Shown one piece after another: positions 32,017 through 45,603 of a stretch of DNA of 64,000 nucleotides (within the stretch, counting starts at the first letter, position 1; the number at the start of each line of letters is the position of its first letter). The notes beneath the pieces were generated by a model. The model ran no database searches, was not told the DNA's origin, and saw nothing but the letters and a program-made list of their open reading frames with translations. The DNA comes from Phoenix dactylifera (taxonomy: Eukaryota; Streptophyta; Magnoliopsida; Arecales; Arecaceae), in assembly GCF_009389715.1 (NCBI RefSeq), contig NW_024067695.1, positions 682,001 through 746,000 of the forward strand, in the 5' to 3' direction. The translations under genes were made by a program, and so were the position numbers.

Positions 32017-33130
32017 TTACGGATTCTTGCCGCCATTCCCTGGCTTCCCCTTCCTGGGATCATGTTTGGGGTTAGCTCCTCCGTCGTCATAATCCAGTGT
32101 GATCTCCCCTAGAGCCCTTATTGCACGCATCTGGACATCAAGACATTTTTAAAAAAGGGTAAGAGAGAGCAAATATAGATACTTACAATAATAATTTATC
32201 ATGCAGACAGAAAGTCATCTAGAAATTTATACGTGATACAAGCTAAAATTCATGGGGCAGATGATTCTTTCTTTACATGTCAAAATACATTTTTGTGCTT
32301 GTGTGAGTGTGACCGGACAAGGTAAGAAACCTCTTTCCATAAGATTGCATGGAGCAGAGTTATGGACCCAAAGTACTGCAATGATGCTCCACAATCAACA
32401 GTGTTCACAGATCAAATTCTTGATTATTTTTGTCTAGCAGTTTCTTTTTTTTTTTTGAATGATCCATGCTTTTTGGTTTTCCTTAATGTGTTCCATGGTA
32501 TAAAAAACAGGTTATCTGAATATTACATATGATCATAGGAAGATGATGGCATCACTACAAAACCTTGATTATATGCTGAATGTAGCATAAATGCAAACTA
32601 TATGTCAAACAACGGTCCATGTTGGATTACTTTGTAGTTTCTCTGGCTATTCTTCACGAACCATCGCCAGTTTTTTCAGACTATAAACACAGGATTTAAC
32701 TAACATGAAGGTGCTTCGGCGCCACTTTAAAATCAGAGCACCATACTTCATACCACAGCCAACTTGTGATAGCACATGAAGCAGCATTTCTAGCTGCATG
32801 CGTGCGGCCTCTAAGATTTAGGAGAACCAGAAAACCTTGTCCCGGCAACAAAGTTCATGCCTGAATGGGTGTTCAGCATTATGCAAGGAGCATTTATTTG
32901 TATGCAGAAATTTGAATATGGGGGCATAGCCATCCACATTACCTTGCTCACCAAGTGTCCAGGTTTAATTCCATCCTCAATGCTCTGGACTGGGCCTGTG
33001 GAATAAAAATTGCTTAACAAATCAAGAAACAAATGGAGTACAGAGACAGGAAAAAAAATTACGTACTTGAAGACGTCTCAAAAAGAAGAATTAGGAAAAT
33101 GAGAATGAGGACAGGCACGAGTCTTGGCAT
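32017..33130 (-). CDS. PSY-family tyrosine-sulfated peptide precursor
   Basis: Three minus-strand exons join in frame to 76 residues: 33067-33130, 32943-32995 and 32017-32130, with GT..AG introns of 71 and 812 bases. Residues 1-21 (MPRLVPVLILIFLILLFETS...) form a signal peptide. A short linker (PVQSIEDGIKPGHLVSK, MRAIRALGEITL) follows, then the peptide block DYDDGGANPKHDPRKGKPG. The Asp-Tyr pair and ANPKHDP match Arabidopsis PSY1, whose mature peptide is DYGDPSANPKHDPGVPPS, a secreted growth signal sulfated on the tyrosine and hydroxylated on prolines. Expected action: secretion, sulfation in the Golgi by TPST, proteolytic release, and perception by leucine-rich receptor kinases. The start is the ATG giving a clean signal peptide; an upstream in-frame ATG would bury it. 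No damage is seen. Confidence 0.9.
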
Positions 33131-33616
33131 GGTTAATGCTACTGCTGCTGTTCTCAGGAGCTGGTGGGTGTTAAAGGGAGGGGTGTGGCTCCTCTTATGC
33201 TCGACTGGTGGCAGCTGAAAAAGCCTTGTAGGTTTTTGACATGGTCCACAACTCATGATTGTCTTCTAGAATGATGATGATATCCATTAGCCCACCAACA
33301 AGAAGTCAACTGCACTAACTTCAGATACTTCAGAATTCTTGATTCCCTGTTCACCACCAAAAAGCTTTTTTATGTGGTGGTAGAAGCAAAACATACATGC
33401 CTCTTGCATGCTTCAACTCCCTCGGTTATTAGCCTAGCCAACTCAATATTATGTTATACCAGCTTCATTACGATTTAATTAAATTTTACAAACCCCACAG
33501 GTACCACTTCCAAACCTAAGGGATATATCCTGTCTAAAGAGTAGTTTCGTTTCAACCTTTTGCAACTGCATGTCAAGTGGCAACAGACAATCAAAGAGTT
33601 TGCTAAAAGGGAGACG
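33131..33616. other. Upstream region of the PSY gene
   Basis: No coding exon is seen. The minus-strand sequence directly above the ATG is CT- and GC-richer (33131-33230), fitting a 5' UTR. The GTACCG-rich element starts about 490 bases upstream of the ATG. Confidence 0.5.
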
Positions 33617-34044
33617 CATGGTCTGCCGTACCGGTCGGTACGGATCGGTACCGGCCGGTACATATCGGTACCGAATCCTACCGGTATGGTACAGCTACAT
33701 ATTTCGGTACCGAACCATACCGATGCGTACCGAACTGTACCGATGCGTACCGGCCCGTACCGATGCGTATCGGCCCGAGCCGATGCGTACCGGCCCGAGC
33801 CGATGCGTACCGGCCCGTACCGATGCGTATCGGCCCATGCCGATCCGGTACCGACGCGTGCCGACCGATACTGACCCGTACTGATCCGGTACCGGCCTGA
33901 ACCGACCAGTCCGTACCGGCTCTAAATTTTTTTTGGCTTTTAGCCCCATCGGTACAGTACAGGTTCGGCTCGGTTTGGTTCGGTACCGTACCGGTACCGA
34001 TGCCCACCGATACGTCGGTACAGTCAGTACCGCGTATCTTGGGC
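33617..34044. mobile_element. GTACCG-rich 428-base insertion with 7-base target duplication
   Basis: Nearly the whole element is built from variants of cggtaccg and gcgtaccggcccg, including a run of about 17-24-base units at 33720-33860 (cgatgcgtaccggcccgtac and variants). It is flanked by ggagacg at 33610-33616 and 34045-34051. No coding frame is credible and terminal inverted repeats are not clear. Confidence 0.6.
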
Positions 34045-34051
34045 GGAGACG

Positions 34052-37000
34052 TGAAAGCATTTCAAGAGGAGGGCGATAAGATACTACAAGTTAGAGCACA
34101 GAAGAAAAGCCCTGCTACTTAACTTTCACCATTTTTTTACAGAATGCCTAAGAGAAGAATTAATACAATGCTAGCTTTTGGGAAGGGCTACCACAAACTA
34201 TGTGACAAGATAACTAATTTCAAGTCATAACAGCAATATCTTGTCAGGAAATATATAAATATATAAAAACAAATTCAATCCATTTTTCGCATTCATAAAA
34301 GGAGCTTAAGGAATGGCAGTTTGACAATGACATCTGATTATATGCATCTTAATTCTTAAATACCCAGCAAAATGCAGGAGTTTCCCAAGGGAAGATAAAA
34401 ATAAAAAACAAGTGAAAGAATCTAAGCTGAGCCATATGGAGTGGATTAAGCATGTCTCTAATAAACATGCGTGAGAGAGTGACAGCAAAAGGAGGTGCAA
34501 GAAAAGAACAAGGTAAGAACGCACCAAGTAATAGTCAAAACAAAACCATTGGATGATCCTCTGGTGCTGCACACTGTTACAGATCTTCTTGCTCCCGCTT
34601 TCTATTTTACTTTCTATATTTGTGTATTTCTCTGTTCTCTTACCCATCTGATATTCATAGTTTGGTTGCGTGAGGTGTTTCTGTCTATGGGAAAAATTCG
34701 GACCTCTCCCAACCACCACCACCACTGTATTGTTAGTAGAATCGGGACCAAGATACGGGTGGTGGCCATCCTATCATTAAGGTCACCACTTTCATGAAGT
34801 TGACCACCTATCCATATCCCTAGCTTTATTTCCCTGCCATACAACAGTGCGTATATACTCCCACTACCTTCGGTTTTATCACAGCATTAGGTCTCCACCA
34901 CCATCAAGAAACAAAAAAGTCAGTAATATGACTCCTATTACCCTAAACCTGTTGTACTTCTAAGAAAAAAGAGGGGAACTATAATTCCTTGATGTGCTAC
35001 TGAAACGAATAATACTTTATGCACAATGTTTAACATTTTACACAATCCACATGACTAATGCAATGTTTAGCATTTTACACAATGCACATGACTAATGCAC
35101 GACTGCACATATCAATGGGCCACATCTGTGCGGCATCTCCATGCTCCCCATGTCTCTATCTCCTTTATTTCGAGACATGGGCAAAAGTTGAGCATAATGC
35201 GATGTCCATACCAATGTTGAAGTTTAGTCTGAGTAGATTCTCAATCCTTTAACTAGATAAGCATATCAATGTTATCATTGCCACTTTCTTTTTCTTTTTG
35301 CACAAAATTTTGATGCCAGTATGTTGAATCAATTAAACTGGAAACATGAACAATTTGCATTCATAGAGAACTATGTATTTGTTTAACCACAAAGACATCA
35401 ATATCATCGTTGCTATTTTTCCTTTTCGAACAAAATTTTGATGCAGGTATGTTGGATTAAATAAACCAAAAGAGAAATAATGTGCATTTATGCACAAGTA
35501 TTTATTTATTAGCTGATGTGGGAAAATGATCAAAGAAATTTCAAACTTCAAAGGCCTATAATCCAAAAGTTTGCACAATTTCTAAAAGAAATTTATTGTT
35601 TACTTCAGATATATTTTCCCTATTCATTAACACTTACATTATAGAACTACAGCAATATAAGCTTAGGTCCAATGTCTCAAATAATGTACCTCTAATATTT
35701 GGTATTATGCTCTTAATTCTTAGCCATGACTGTGCTGCCATGAAGAAATGTCTTCTACTCCCTGAACATCACCAAACCTAAAAAGGACCAGAATGCCAAT
35801 GGCTAGCATTCCCGATTGTCTTCATAGCGACTCTCAGCAGCTATACAACAAGAGAGTTCAGTACAATATGTACTTCAGCATCTGCATCAGGATCTGGAAG
35901 TCCCAGAAAATAGAATGTTATGAAATATTCAATCAAATGATTTGGTTATTATGCACAAATAGTGGATGAACAGTTAGCAAATCTGTATATCGTGATAGTG
36001 GAAGAATTTGAAAGCATGTGAACTACAGGTATTCATATTAATTTCAAACACTTCGATATGTTTTAGCTTTTAAATTGGATTCGTAGGGCAGGATCTGAAA
36101 TATACAGAAGTAATCCCACTATATAGCTACACCAGTTTGCTCACTCCTTTTCTTGTGGACATTGAACTCCTGAATTTTGAAATCTTCTTGATGTTTTTTT
36201 TCAACCAACCCCTAGATATCTGTCCAGAATCCATGTTGCACTTTGCACTTAGCCGAAGGCAAACTACATTGGCCAATGACACATCCTAGTTTCTCATAAG
36301 ATTTTGAAAACAAGTTTAACATAATAGCGAAATGTTGTTATAGTTATGCTATCCATGAATGCATTAGATTACTTCCTGCATCCTCCGAAGCTGTCAGGTG
36401 GGACAAAAAGGGTAACATCTGAGCCAGCTATCATCACACAAGTGGTAGAAAGTCACTCCTCTCACCTCTCTCTAATGATGTTTAAACAAAAAAACTCAAT
36501 ACAAGACTAGATATTTCAAAATTCAGCAACCAAAAATATCATCCTAGACCATGCATGTAAATACATCCCCTAACTGAAGTTTATATATACCTAGTTCATT
36601 AAAAAGACAGATTTTGACAATTGCACAAATCTATGCATTTGCGAATGTGGGATGGGAATATTTATGTTAGTCTCTGCAATCTGTATACTTGTATTGTTTA
36701 TCTAAAGATAATAAGGTACACAATTAAATAGTTTTTTGGATTGAATATTTTAAATCTGTGCACATGCAGGCATTCTTATAAGAAGGCATAGAATTGAGCA
36801 TGAAGACAAATAGACATGTAATATCTGTTCCATCTTATTTTACCTGATATCTCTAGCAGGTTCAGCATACATTCAAGTAAATTTGACTCTCCCTGTAATT
36901 ACATGTCTTTAGCCACTAGTCATGGCCCCAAGAATTAAGCCACTGAGATGTAAATATAAGAAGAGTACCTGCAGAGGGTGTTTTTTATAAAAAGACAAAA

Positions 37001-40000
37001 TAGTATGTCAAATTAAATGTTTCAAACTTCCAATGATAATTAGCAATCATGCTTCTATTCCACGCATATATGTGTGTGAAACTATCATGTGATCACAGGA
37101 GCACAGAGTATCTTTTAATCAACTGCAATAGCACATTTTTTCCACAAATAGATTGATTGAAAATTTGATAAGCAGGCAAGATTATAAAATAAAAACATAT
37201 AAGCATGGAAATAAAGAATTATTGCATGTTACATCATGCTTATTAGGTAATCACCTCTATAGAAGAAACGTGCTCCTCTATAATCATACAATGGGAAAGC
37301 CTTTAAGTCCAACTTTGCTTGGCATATGACATCTTCTTGTTTTTAATATAAATATGAGAACAGAGTGCACATTTACACCATTTTCCCCACCCATGCAGCT
37401 ACTGCTATCTTCAATAAACACATCTCCTTAGTTCAGTTCTCACCCTAAAGGAACTAACCTTCTGGAACTTAGAGTGCATTTATCAAGCCAGACGGAAACC
37501 AAAGTAGGAAACAAGTTCAAATCGTTTCCACATAGCAAGATAAGATAAGATAGGGCGGTCTTATAGGAAAACTGAACTCTCCCAGCAAGAAGCCCTCGAA
37601 ACAAACAAATAAGAGAGATAGAGAGAGGTAGGTTATCTTAAGAAGGAATAGAGAAAGGGAAAGATAAAGGGAGGGAGGGAAATAGGGATTTTGTTGCCAA
37701 TTACTAATGCCCCTAGATCTTGTAGCACACTGTGACTTGCTCTTTGCTGTTCATTGCTGCTTGACATCTTACCTTGTCATCTCCAAAGCCCTAAAATAAA
37801 AGAGAGAAAAGAAAAACAATAAGAAACACCAAATGAAGACAATAGGTAGGGTGAGGCAGATTAAGAATAGTTGCTAGATTTTTTGTTCGGACATCCTTTT
37901 ATCGTAAGGATTTTACTCTAGCTTGATAAGTAACAAAAAATGTAAATGCTATAATATATTAGGGAGTGAATTTATCAATCTCTTTAAAGAATACATTTGT
38001 GAAACTACCCTCCTGCTCAGGAAAATCAGTTAAAAACCGCATGGCATTAGTTCTTGAGTGTTTTTCCCACTTATGTATTGTTCTCGCATCCATTTCCTCT
38101 CAAAGTCATTAAGGTATATATAACCAGAAAACATAAAGCAGGCCTCCAAGGATATTTCTCATGCTTGCGCTCATGACCAGTCACCATACAACAGAAAAAA
38201 CATGCATGCTATCTCTAGCCAAAACCATATCCATGAAGCCTGGTCCCAGCTACTTCAGATGGGGTTTATGAAACCTTATTCGCCAAGAATTCCTGTTTAG
38301 GGTTGCCCTCTGATGTATGTTAAGGAGTTTATCTTTTCACAACCTCCATCCACAGAACTTCTTTCTCCTCTTCCCACGCCTGTCAATAAAGGTTAAAGTA
38401 TATCTCCCTACCAAAACACTCTTAGATCTCTGTTATAAACAAGCATAACATCTCACCCAATTTTCCATCATTTTCTTTTAATATTCTAAATTCTTAGTCT
38501 ATCCTTCCCCTATTTACCACAGGTCCATCTACACATTCTTATCTTTACTACATTCTCCATTTCGGAGTTTGACATGTTTTCTTACAATTGACTGCCAACC
38601 TAACTTCAGTCCTTCACCTTCTTCCATCTGGACTTAGGTTCGGCATTGACAAAATTAAATGTGCTTCCATTTGTATACAAAATATAATAGGAAAAAACCA
38701 AGATGCAGGGGTGGAAATTAGTTGAATCACTCCTGCATTTTTTATTTAAATCCATGATCCATCAGGAGACACTTGTCCCAAGAATTTGTGCTTCAAAGTA
38801 AATAATAATAATATTAATAATTGCCTCAACTTAAATACATTTGTAATAGAAAATCACAAAATCATGATTTAAGAGAATAAACACAATTGATGATACTTTC
38901 TTTCTACTGCTCATTCTTTAAACAGAGAGCTACAAACATAGATTCAGCAACAAGAAACAGAGGATGATATCAAACTAATTTTTTTATGGTAAATGTGATA
39001 CATGCATTGTAAACAAATCAACGATAATTTAGTCTTATGATGGACTTAAGATGTAAGTCTACTGTATGTTGAGAAATTGATAAACATCGCATGACTGGAT
39101 TTACCAAGAAAATTTGATCGGTACCATATAACGGTACAATAGATCCAATGGGAAAAATAGTCCATGTCTGGAATGAGTGACAAAGGCTGCATATATAATA
39201 TGCATATAAAATTCACTTATCTCACATCTAAATTCAGTAAAACAATATGGAAAAGAAATTAAAGCAACCATTCAATAAAAGATAAATTTTGTTTATAGAC
39301 TGGAGACACACAGAATAGCCTAGTGAAGATTGCCAGTATAAAATAGCTTTTCTTTTAACAAAAGAAAAACTGATCATAGGAAGTCTGATATTTGTGCATC
39401 ACTTGAAATTTCAGATGACCATGCATTATCAACTGAGAAAATGCTGTTGATGCACAAATACGACAAGCTTCAAAAGAAAAGGCAAATGATTATCCAACTT
39501 CTTCAGCAGCTGGGTAAATGAGAAACCTAATCCACCCCATCTAAGATCTACTTTTCCTTTGAGCATAACATGATCCTGTATCTGTATTAAACTAAGTAAG
39601 CTCAATTATGTGAGTCAGATTAGTTTTTGTGTTGTATAACACAGCTAAAACATAACAGAAAAAGAAATGGAAGCTTTTGTTTCAAACAATGTTTCTAATT
39701 TTTTATTACCCAACATCATGATATATGAAAATTTTCAGCAGAAAGTAGTTGATTACACATCTTCCAAACAGATGCATGTGCTCCAACAAATCCTTCTGGA
39801 CCGTTCTAATTTTTTTTCCTGCTGAACTAACCATTCGGAGCATCTATGCAAACAGAAAAAAGTCAACCTTTTGTCAAATTATCAGCCCCATTTTTGCACG
39901 AATTTAGTGTTTACTCGATTAGATACTTGAGCACGCATTGGTAATGATAATTAAATTCTAAGCGACCAACCAAATAGACAAATATGTCGATCAAGATGGC

Positions 40001-40380
40001 TAAATTTGCTGTAGCGTTAGATGCCCATGAAATCGACATTTTCAATCACAGCTTGTCACCTACAAAGAGTGGAGGTTTCTCGTCCTTTCATTCCTCAGAT
40101 ACAACAACGCTTTCTTATATTCAGCATCCACGTTTTAATCCGTACATTAGATATAAAAAAATCCACCGAAGAAGAGGAAAGCAAATATGAAATGAAGAAT
40201 ACCAATCAAGATGCTAGCTAAGGGTAACATACCGGCAAGGGCATTCGAACACATGAACACTGAAAGAATTCTAAAATCATGGCTACCTAAGAAACGAAAG
40301 TCAGCTCTAATTTCGGAGATCCTTTACGTTTTAATCATTCATATATAAGAAAATTAATCAAGATTTTGGCCAAAAAAAAA
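34052..40380. other. Gene-poor AT-rich stretch
   Basis: I see no exon chain or domain over about 6.3 kb. Open frames are short and AT-driven. A SINE-like relic may lie at 38235-38640. The sequence looks like old intergenic DNA, possibly the introns of an unrecognised minus-strand transcript starting near 40.6 kb. Confidence 0.5.
38235..38640 (+). mobile_element. Possible decayed Au-like SINE
   Basis: ggtcccagctacttcagatg followed by gggtttatgaaaccttattcgcca resembles the conserved phrase in Au-type plant SINEs (ggtcggctacatgaatcc type). The rest is too diverged for boundaries. Confidence 0.3.
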
Positions 40381-40419
40381 AGAAGAAAGAAAGATTGGAA
40401 AGGGAAAGAGACCGGCAAA

Positions 40420-40670
40420 AGAATGGCAGGACCAAGAGCGACATCGATGGCGAGGGCCCACATCGGTGGTGGAATGCCATGAGCGACCGCACCTTGAGGC
40501 CTGGACCTCGGTGCGGTGCTAAAGGGAACCAGAGGCCATGCAGCCGCACCAACACCCTTATTCGTCTTCGTCCGCTCTCTCGCCGCGAGAGAGAGAACCT
40601 GAAACTTTCGACGGGCGCCCGCGATGGGGCCGAGGTAAACACCTCGGAGGTAATTATTATATTAATATAA
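40420..40670 (-). other. GC-rich island, possible first exon of an unlocated transcript
   Basis: The composition jumps from AT-rich to GC-rich over 250 bases and open frames exist on both strands. On the minus strand a frame with ATG at about 40466 (MWALAIDVALGPAILLP) runs to a possible GT donor. No downstream exon could be joined to it, so function and even coding status are unknown. Confidence 0.3.
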
Positions 40671-42887
40671 GGACCTTTCCTCATATATATTCCTTATCGG
40701 CCCCGGCCCGTTCCGGCCCATACATTCCCAAGGATTAGTTCCGAGATCTAGTGAGTTCATATCGACTGCAGCTACTTATCGGGCGGTCCGGGATGGGTTC
40801 GGGCTGGGTTCAGGCCAGATGACTGCACCAATTTCTATGGCCCCCGGCCTTCGGACCTCTTTGCCTGGCCCAAGTCCGCTACATATGGGGTTTCGAGCTT
40901 CGAGGCCGGGCCTTGGGCACCAAAGCCCTTATTTTTTTTGATTGCTTTGTGGGATTCGGGATCTAAAGGATAATAGGGAAGTAACAATTAGAAACGTTAA
41001 GGTTAATATAGTACATTAAAGAATATATAATATATTTATTAATTTACAATTTATAAAATCAGGTTCGGGCTGGGTCCGATCGATGTAAACCCAAGTATGG
41101 ACCATATAAAAAAATGGGCTTGATTTTTAGGCCCATCCCCATCCATTGGGCTGAAAAATCAGGGCCGAGTCCGTCCCGGGATAAGCAGGTTCAACCTAAA
41201 CCAAGGGATGCTTTCGCGTACATATAGCTGACAGAGAAGGATGTGAATTGTGAACCAAGAAAATTCTGAACATAACCATTAATCTCACTACTACTTGTCA
41301 GTTTCTGCCTCCACCGTGGATGCATGCTTCCATCACTCAGTTTGATCTGAACGTTGTCTGAAATCACTGGTCCTCAATTTGTGGAAGCCACATGGATGGC
41401 GGATGATTGAACTGAGGGGACCAGCCAGACACAGAAACCACAAAGGATCTGAGCTAAGGAAGGGTGAAATACACCAATTTATCTCCGCATATACGAGGGA
41501 AAACCCACCAATAACAGAGCCTGGCTGTAAAAGGTGCACTAGATTTCATAAGAAGATCCACAGACGGTAGGCAGTAAATGATAAAGTAATGAGAGGGGTG
41601 TAAGACCAAATAAGGTACGCTCGTATCCTGTGAAGTTGTATGATTATTTTTTTCTTTTTAATGCTGATCTTTTTGCGTAAAGGTGTTAGGGGTTGATAAA
41701 AACACACAGACCTTTCACCGATCTGTGGACCGCAGGATATCCGAACCAAGGAATTGCTTCCTGCGAAATACTCCTTCCAGCCTATGCAGCTCTTGATACA
41801 AGCTACCACAGGAACAAGACTAAAAAATAGAAGTTGGATCGCCTGCAATGCTAATGCAAAGGCAAATAAATATTTAGAATGCTGCCACGTATGATATGAC
41901 ATGGCCCAAAACCAAATAAAAAAATTCATATTACCAGCAGACTGAAACACTAGGGCTGGGGAAAAATTGCACAAGCCCCATTCCGTGCAACAACAACAAG
42001 CTACACAGATACATACGGGCAAACTATCTTTCATAATGGCTTACACGGTTTTAAGTATGATCTCAGAAGAAGAGCCCACTGGAAAGGGAACAGAAATAGG
42101 GTGGCGAGCAAAGGTTTATCTAGATATATGCAATGCAATTGCATATGGATGCTTAAGACACTTGTAGAAATGATGAAATGACTGACGCAACAACATATAG
42201 AAACCTGATTACATATGGGTAATGCTTACAACAAAAACCACATGTAACTCCAAAGTATCCAGAGGCGGGGGATGATGAAATGCAGACAGACCAACTGCTG
42301 AAACAATGCAAGACCAAGACAAAATGCCAAAAAAGGAAGATTATAAAAAAAAAAGGCTAAACAATGCAGAGTCCGGGGCAAGAAATATATATTTCCAACT
42401 TGACCAAAGTGGAGGAGAGCATGGTGAAACAAGAAATTGCTCTTGCGAGGAAAGTAAAATCCTGTTTAGCACTGGGTGCTATTCGCTTGCGACGGCCAAC
42501 CTAATATTGCTTGCCCGCAGGAAAAGGATAGCATCGGAAGGTCACAAATAAAATGCAATGAGCATAACTGACGCTGACAGTGACACAAAGGTCTTATGCA
42601 AGCCATGAAAATGAGACCTCAGGCTGTGCAGCCAACAGAAACAGAGCTCCCTCCAGCTTTTTCGAGAAGGGACATAATTATCCTACTTCTTGGTGCAAAT
42701 GAAAAGGGGAACCCGACTCCATGTTGCCGATGCATGAGCTAGCAACAACTGGTAAGACTCCACCCCTGGTAAGACTCCACCCCTTTTGTGCGAAACTGGT
42801 GATGACCGACACACACGTATGCAATCCCAGACCAGACTTGACACGACCCAAATGCATATGCAGACTTCTAAGGCACCGGAATTATCA
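40671..42887. other. Spacer, including the importin beta 3' flank
   Basis: At 40780-41210 there are gggccgggc/ggcccgaacc-type repeats (gggttcgggctgggttc and relatives), probably an old repeat. The rest is AT-rich and includes the 3' UTR of importin beta next to 42887. One minus-strand frame at 41546-42034 is hydrophobic, but I recognise nothing in it. Confidence 0.5.
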
Positions 42888-45603
42888 TCAACCAGCAATT
42901 GCCCGACTGATAGCTAACTTAGCCCAATCGGCAGCTTCTTTAATCAAATGGTCATCAGATGACAAGCATTCTTCCAAAAAGTCTTTGCTCGAAACAGACT
43001 GATTTATCAAAGGACCGGCATGACTGCCTAGTGTATCAGCCAAATCGCCCAGAACACCTATTGCAGTCTTCATCACTGTATCATCCCTGATAAACACAAG
43101 AAACCAGACATGGGTAATCATCGACAAAATGATTAATGAAACATATAAAGAATAGCTGAAAAAAGAGCCATGGTCTGGAAACTCACATGTCCTTCTCGTT
43201 GTACAGAGCATCCAGGAACTGAAGGACGTGAGGAGCATACGGCAACAGCAACTGGGTCTTCGGAGAGTTCTTAAAACCTTGCAATATGCCAGAGTAAGCT
43301 TCCAAAATTCCATTCCTGAGCTGATTTGTGTACTCAAGCATTTCATCATCAGCAGTCGCGGCATGTGCAGATAGCTCTGCTGCGCTCTGGAGCATAGGCA
43401 TGGCATAAATCAAATACTTCTCAAAGCTCTCCCCTATTGCCAAAGCAAGATCGCCAAAGCACGAAAATATTGGGGGCTTCACAGATCTGTGCAGCTGATT
43501 GCTGGACAGATCCTTGAGGAGTTGTGTCATGATTCCATCACAAAAAGGCAAAATCTTATCCTCCAATGCCCTGCATAAATCTCCAACAACACCAACAGTG
43601 ATGGCACAGACCTGATACTCCTCAAAGTTTTGGAGACCCATTTCCAGATAAGGATAAAATCCTTGCATATACTTGACAAAATTTGCACCTGTGGCGTATG
43701 CCAAAGCACCAATAGCAAGCATAGCCTCTTCATGAACTGTTGCATTTCGGCAAGCAAAAACCCTCAAAAAGAGATCCATTATCTGATCTGCGTACTGCAA
43801 GAAGGCATACTTTGTTGTCTCTGATGCCCCCAACTTCTGGATAATCACCTGCAAGCACCCACAAAGAAGGCCCTGCAACTCATTTTGCTTCTCTCTCTCA
43901 TCAGATGACAGCTTCTGTCCCTCAAGAGTTTGGTGGAGCTCCATCATGATAACCGGCACCAACTGCATCACTATTGGAGCTGTCTCATCTGTCGAACACC
44001 TCACAACTTCATTCAGAGTCTCATAAGCTGCAGTTCGCAGACGAGATTCTCCAGCATCTTCTCTGTGGGTAACATTGAGGAGAGCCTGGATAATCTCCTG
44101 GAAGTAAGGAGACAATGGTGATGCTGGACCAACATCCTCATAACCTTGAGCAAGGAAATAGAGAGCGCCACAGGCCTTTTCAGCAACATTAGGGACATCT
44201 TTCATGCTCTGAAGCAGGACTGTGAGGATCTGCTGACAATTTTCTGGTGTTATTATAGGTGTTTCCACAGTTGAGCCATGAAGAAACTCAAATATTCTTC
44301 CGAGAGTCCATGCAGTAGTATCTTTGACATGATTATTTGGATCTTTCATCAATGCAGTCAGCATAAAGTTCAGGGCAACATTGACAATGCGAGTGAGCTT
44401 GTCTGGTGATGGGCCCTCCAAAATAGAACCAAATGCATATGTTGCTGCTTCCCTTTGCCTCCAATCTGGTTTTGTTATGTTTTCTTCAATAAAGGGCATC
44501 ACAAGAGGGACTATGTCATCTCCAACAGTCCTTGCAACCAAACCCAAGCATGTTCCCCCAGCCATTGCAAGATTCCAAGCCCCTTCATCCTGATCTTGAT
44601 CTTCCTCCTGCTTAAGGAGTGTCTCCAATAGCATAGGAACTAAAGCAGGAAGAGCCTGCTTAATAAAATAAAAGCAAGGGATGTCAGAATCAGCAGTAAA
44701 ATCACCTCCATACTCATCCAAGATGTCAATTTCCTCATCACAGATTGAGCTCCAAAACTCTATAGCCTGAAGAGCAACAGGCTCTTCATCTTCCCTCACA
44801 GCTTTGGCTGTAATATTAAATATATCCTGCATGTATGATGCAAGCTTATCATAATAGGTAGATGAAATAGCGACCAAACACTCAAATGCCGCCTGTCGTA
44901 TCTTCACCACGGGTGACAGAGTCGCTTCACAAACAACTCTCATAATATAGTCCCTCTCCATGTCATTTGAGAAATTAGCCTGCGCAAATCCCAATGCATT
45001 GTACAATGCTCGTGTAGCAGCCAACCTGACATCAGGGCTCCCCTCAGAAGCATTCATGCCCTGAACAACTGCGGTAAGTATTTTATTCACTTGGTCTTGG
45101 TCAACAACCTGGGGAGAAACTTCCTCGCACAAATAACCGAGGGTTTCAAGTGTTGCTTGCTTGACATGAGGCTGGAGCTGGTGTATGTTGGACAGTAAAG
45201 AGCCTATGAGTTCAGGCCATTGCTTCTGGGGCAATTCAATACCTGCAATTTTAGCAATAACTTGGGATGCAGTGGACCTAGCATCAGGTACAGGAGAAGA
45301 AAGGGTCTGCAACAAGTATGCTTTGATCTGGGCCTTCACACCCATATCCAAAGATAACCATCTTTGCACAAGTTCATTTTTCCTATGCTGCTCCTTTGCA
45401 TCCAAGGCATTTTTAAGAATCAAGCCAGCTAATTTACGGCTATCCACTGGCTTCTCATTGTTTGCCAACTCACTGGAAAGAGACAGCAAAAAAGCAGGAA
45501 GATTTTGTTCCTGAAATTGTTTCAGGCTTTCTTCTGCATGTTTCCGAATTGAACCATCCACTGACTGTGCATTTAAGAGGATCTGGGTTACTTCCATTGC
45601 CAT
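42888..45603 (-). CDS. KPNB1: Importin subunit beta-1 (karyopherin beta)
   Basis: Two coding exons on the minus strand: 43187-45603 and 42888-43086. The single coding intron (43087-43186) has GT..AG ends, and the join restores NEKDM-DDTVMKTAIGVLGDL. The protein is 871 residues, the normal length. It binds importin alpha or cargo directly, docks at nuclear pore FG repeats and is released by Ran-GTP. The N-terminal IBN domain (about residues 20-105) and HEAT repeats throughout are visible, for example EEPVALQAIEFWSSICDEE and KDTTAWTLGRIFEFLHG. An acidic loop QEEDQDQDEG near residue 330 matches the Ran/importin-alpha contact loop. The start MAMEVTQILLNAQS is the expected one. No damage is seen. 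Confidence 0.97.

Noticed and set aside
33560-34060. Four overlapping 100-120-codon frames on both strands
   Set aside because: They arise from the GTACCG repeat (Thr/Pro/Tyr/Arg periodic peptides) and have no start context or family match.
34306-34725. 139-codon minus-strand frame
   Set aside because: AT-rich, no domain, no exon signals; overlapping frames on the other strand are equally long.
35790-35900. Possible minus-strand exon reading LGLPDPDADAEVHIVLNSL
   Set aside because: Protein-like, but no AG acceptor lies directly before it and no neighbouring exon joins in frame.
41546-42034. 162-codon hydrophobic minus-strand frame
   Set aside because: No recognised motif, ends in Lys/Ile-rich AT sequence, and no splice partners; likely chance.
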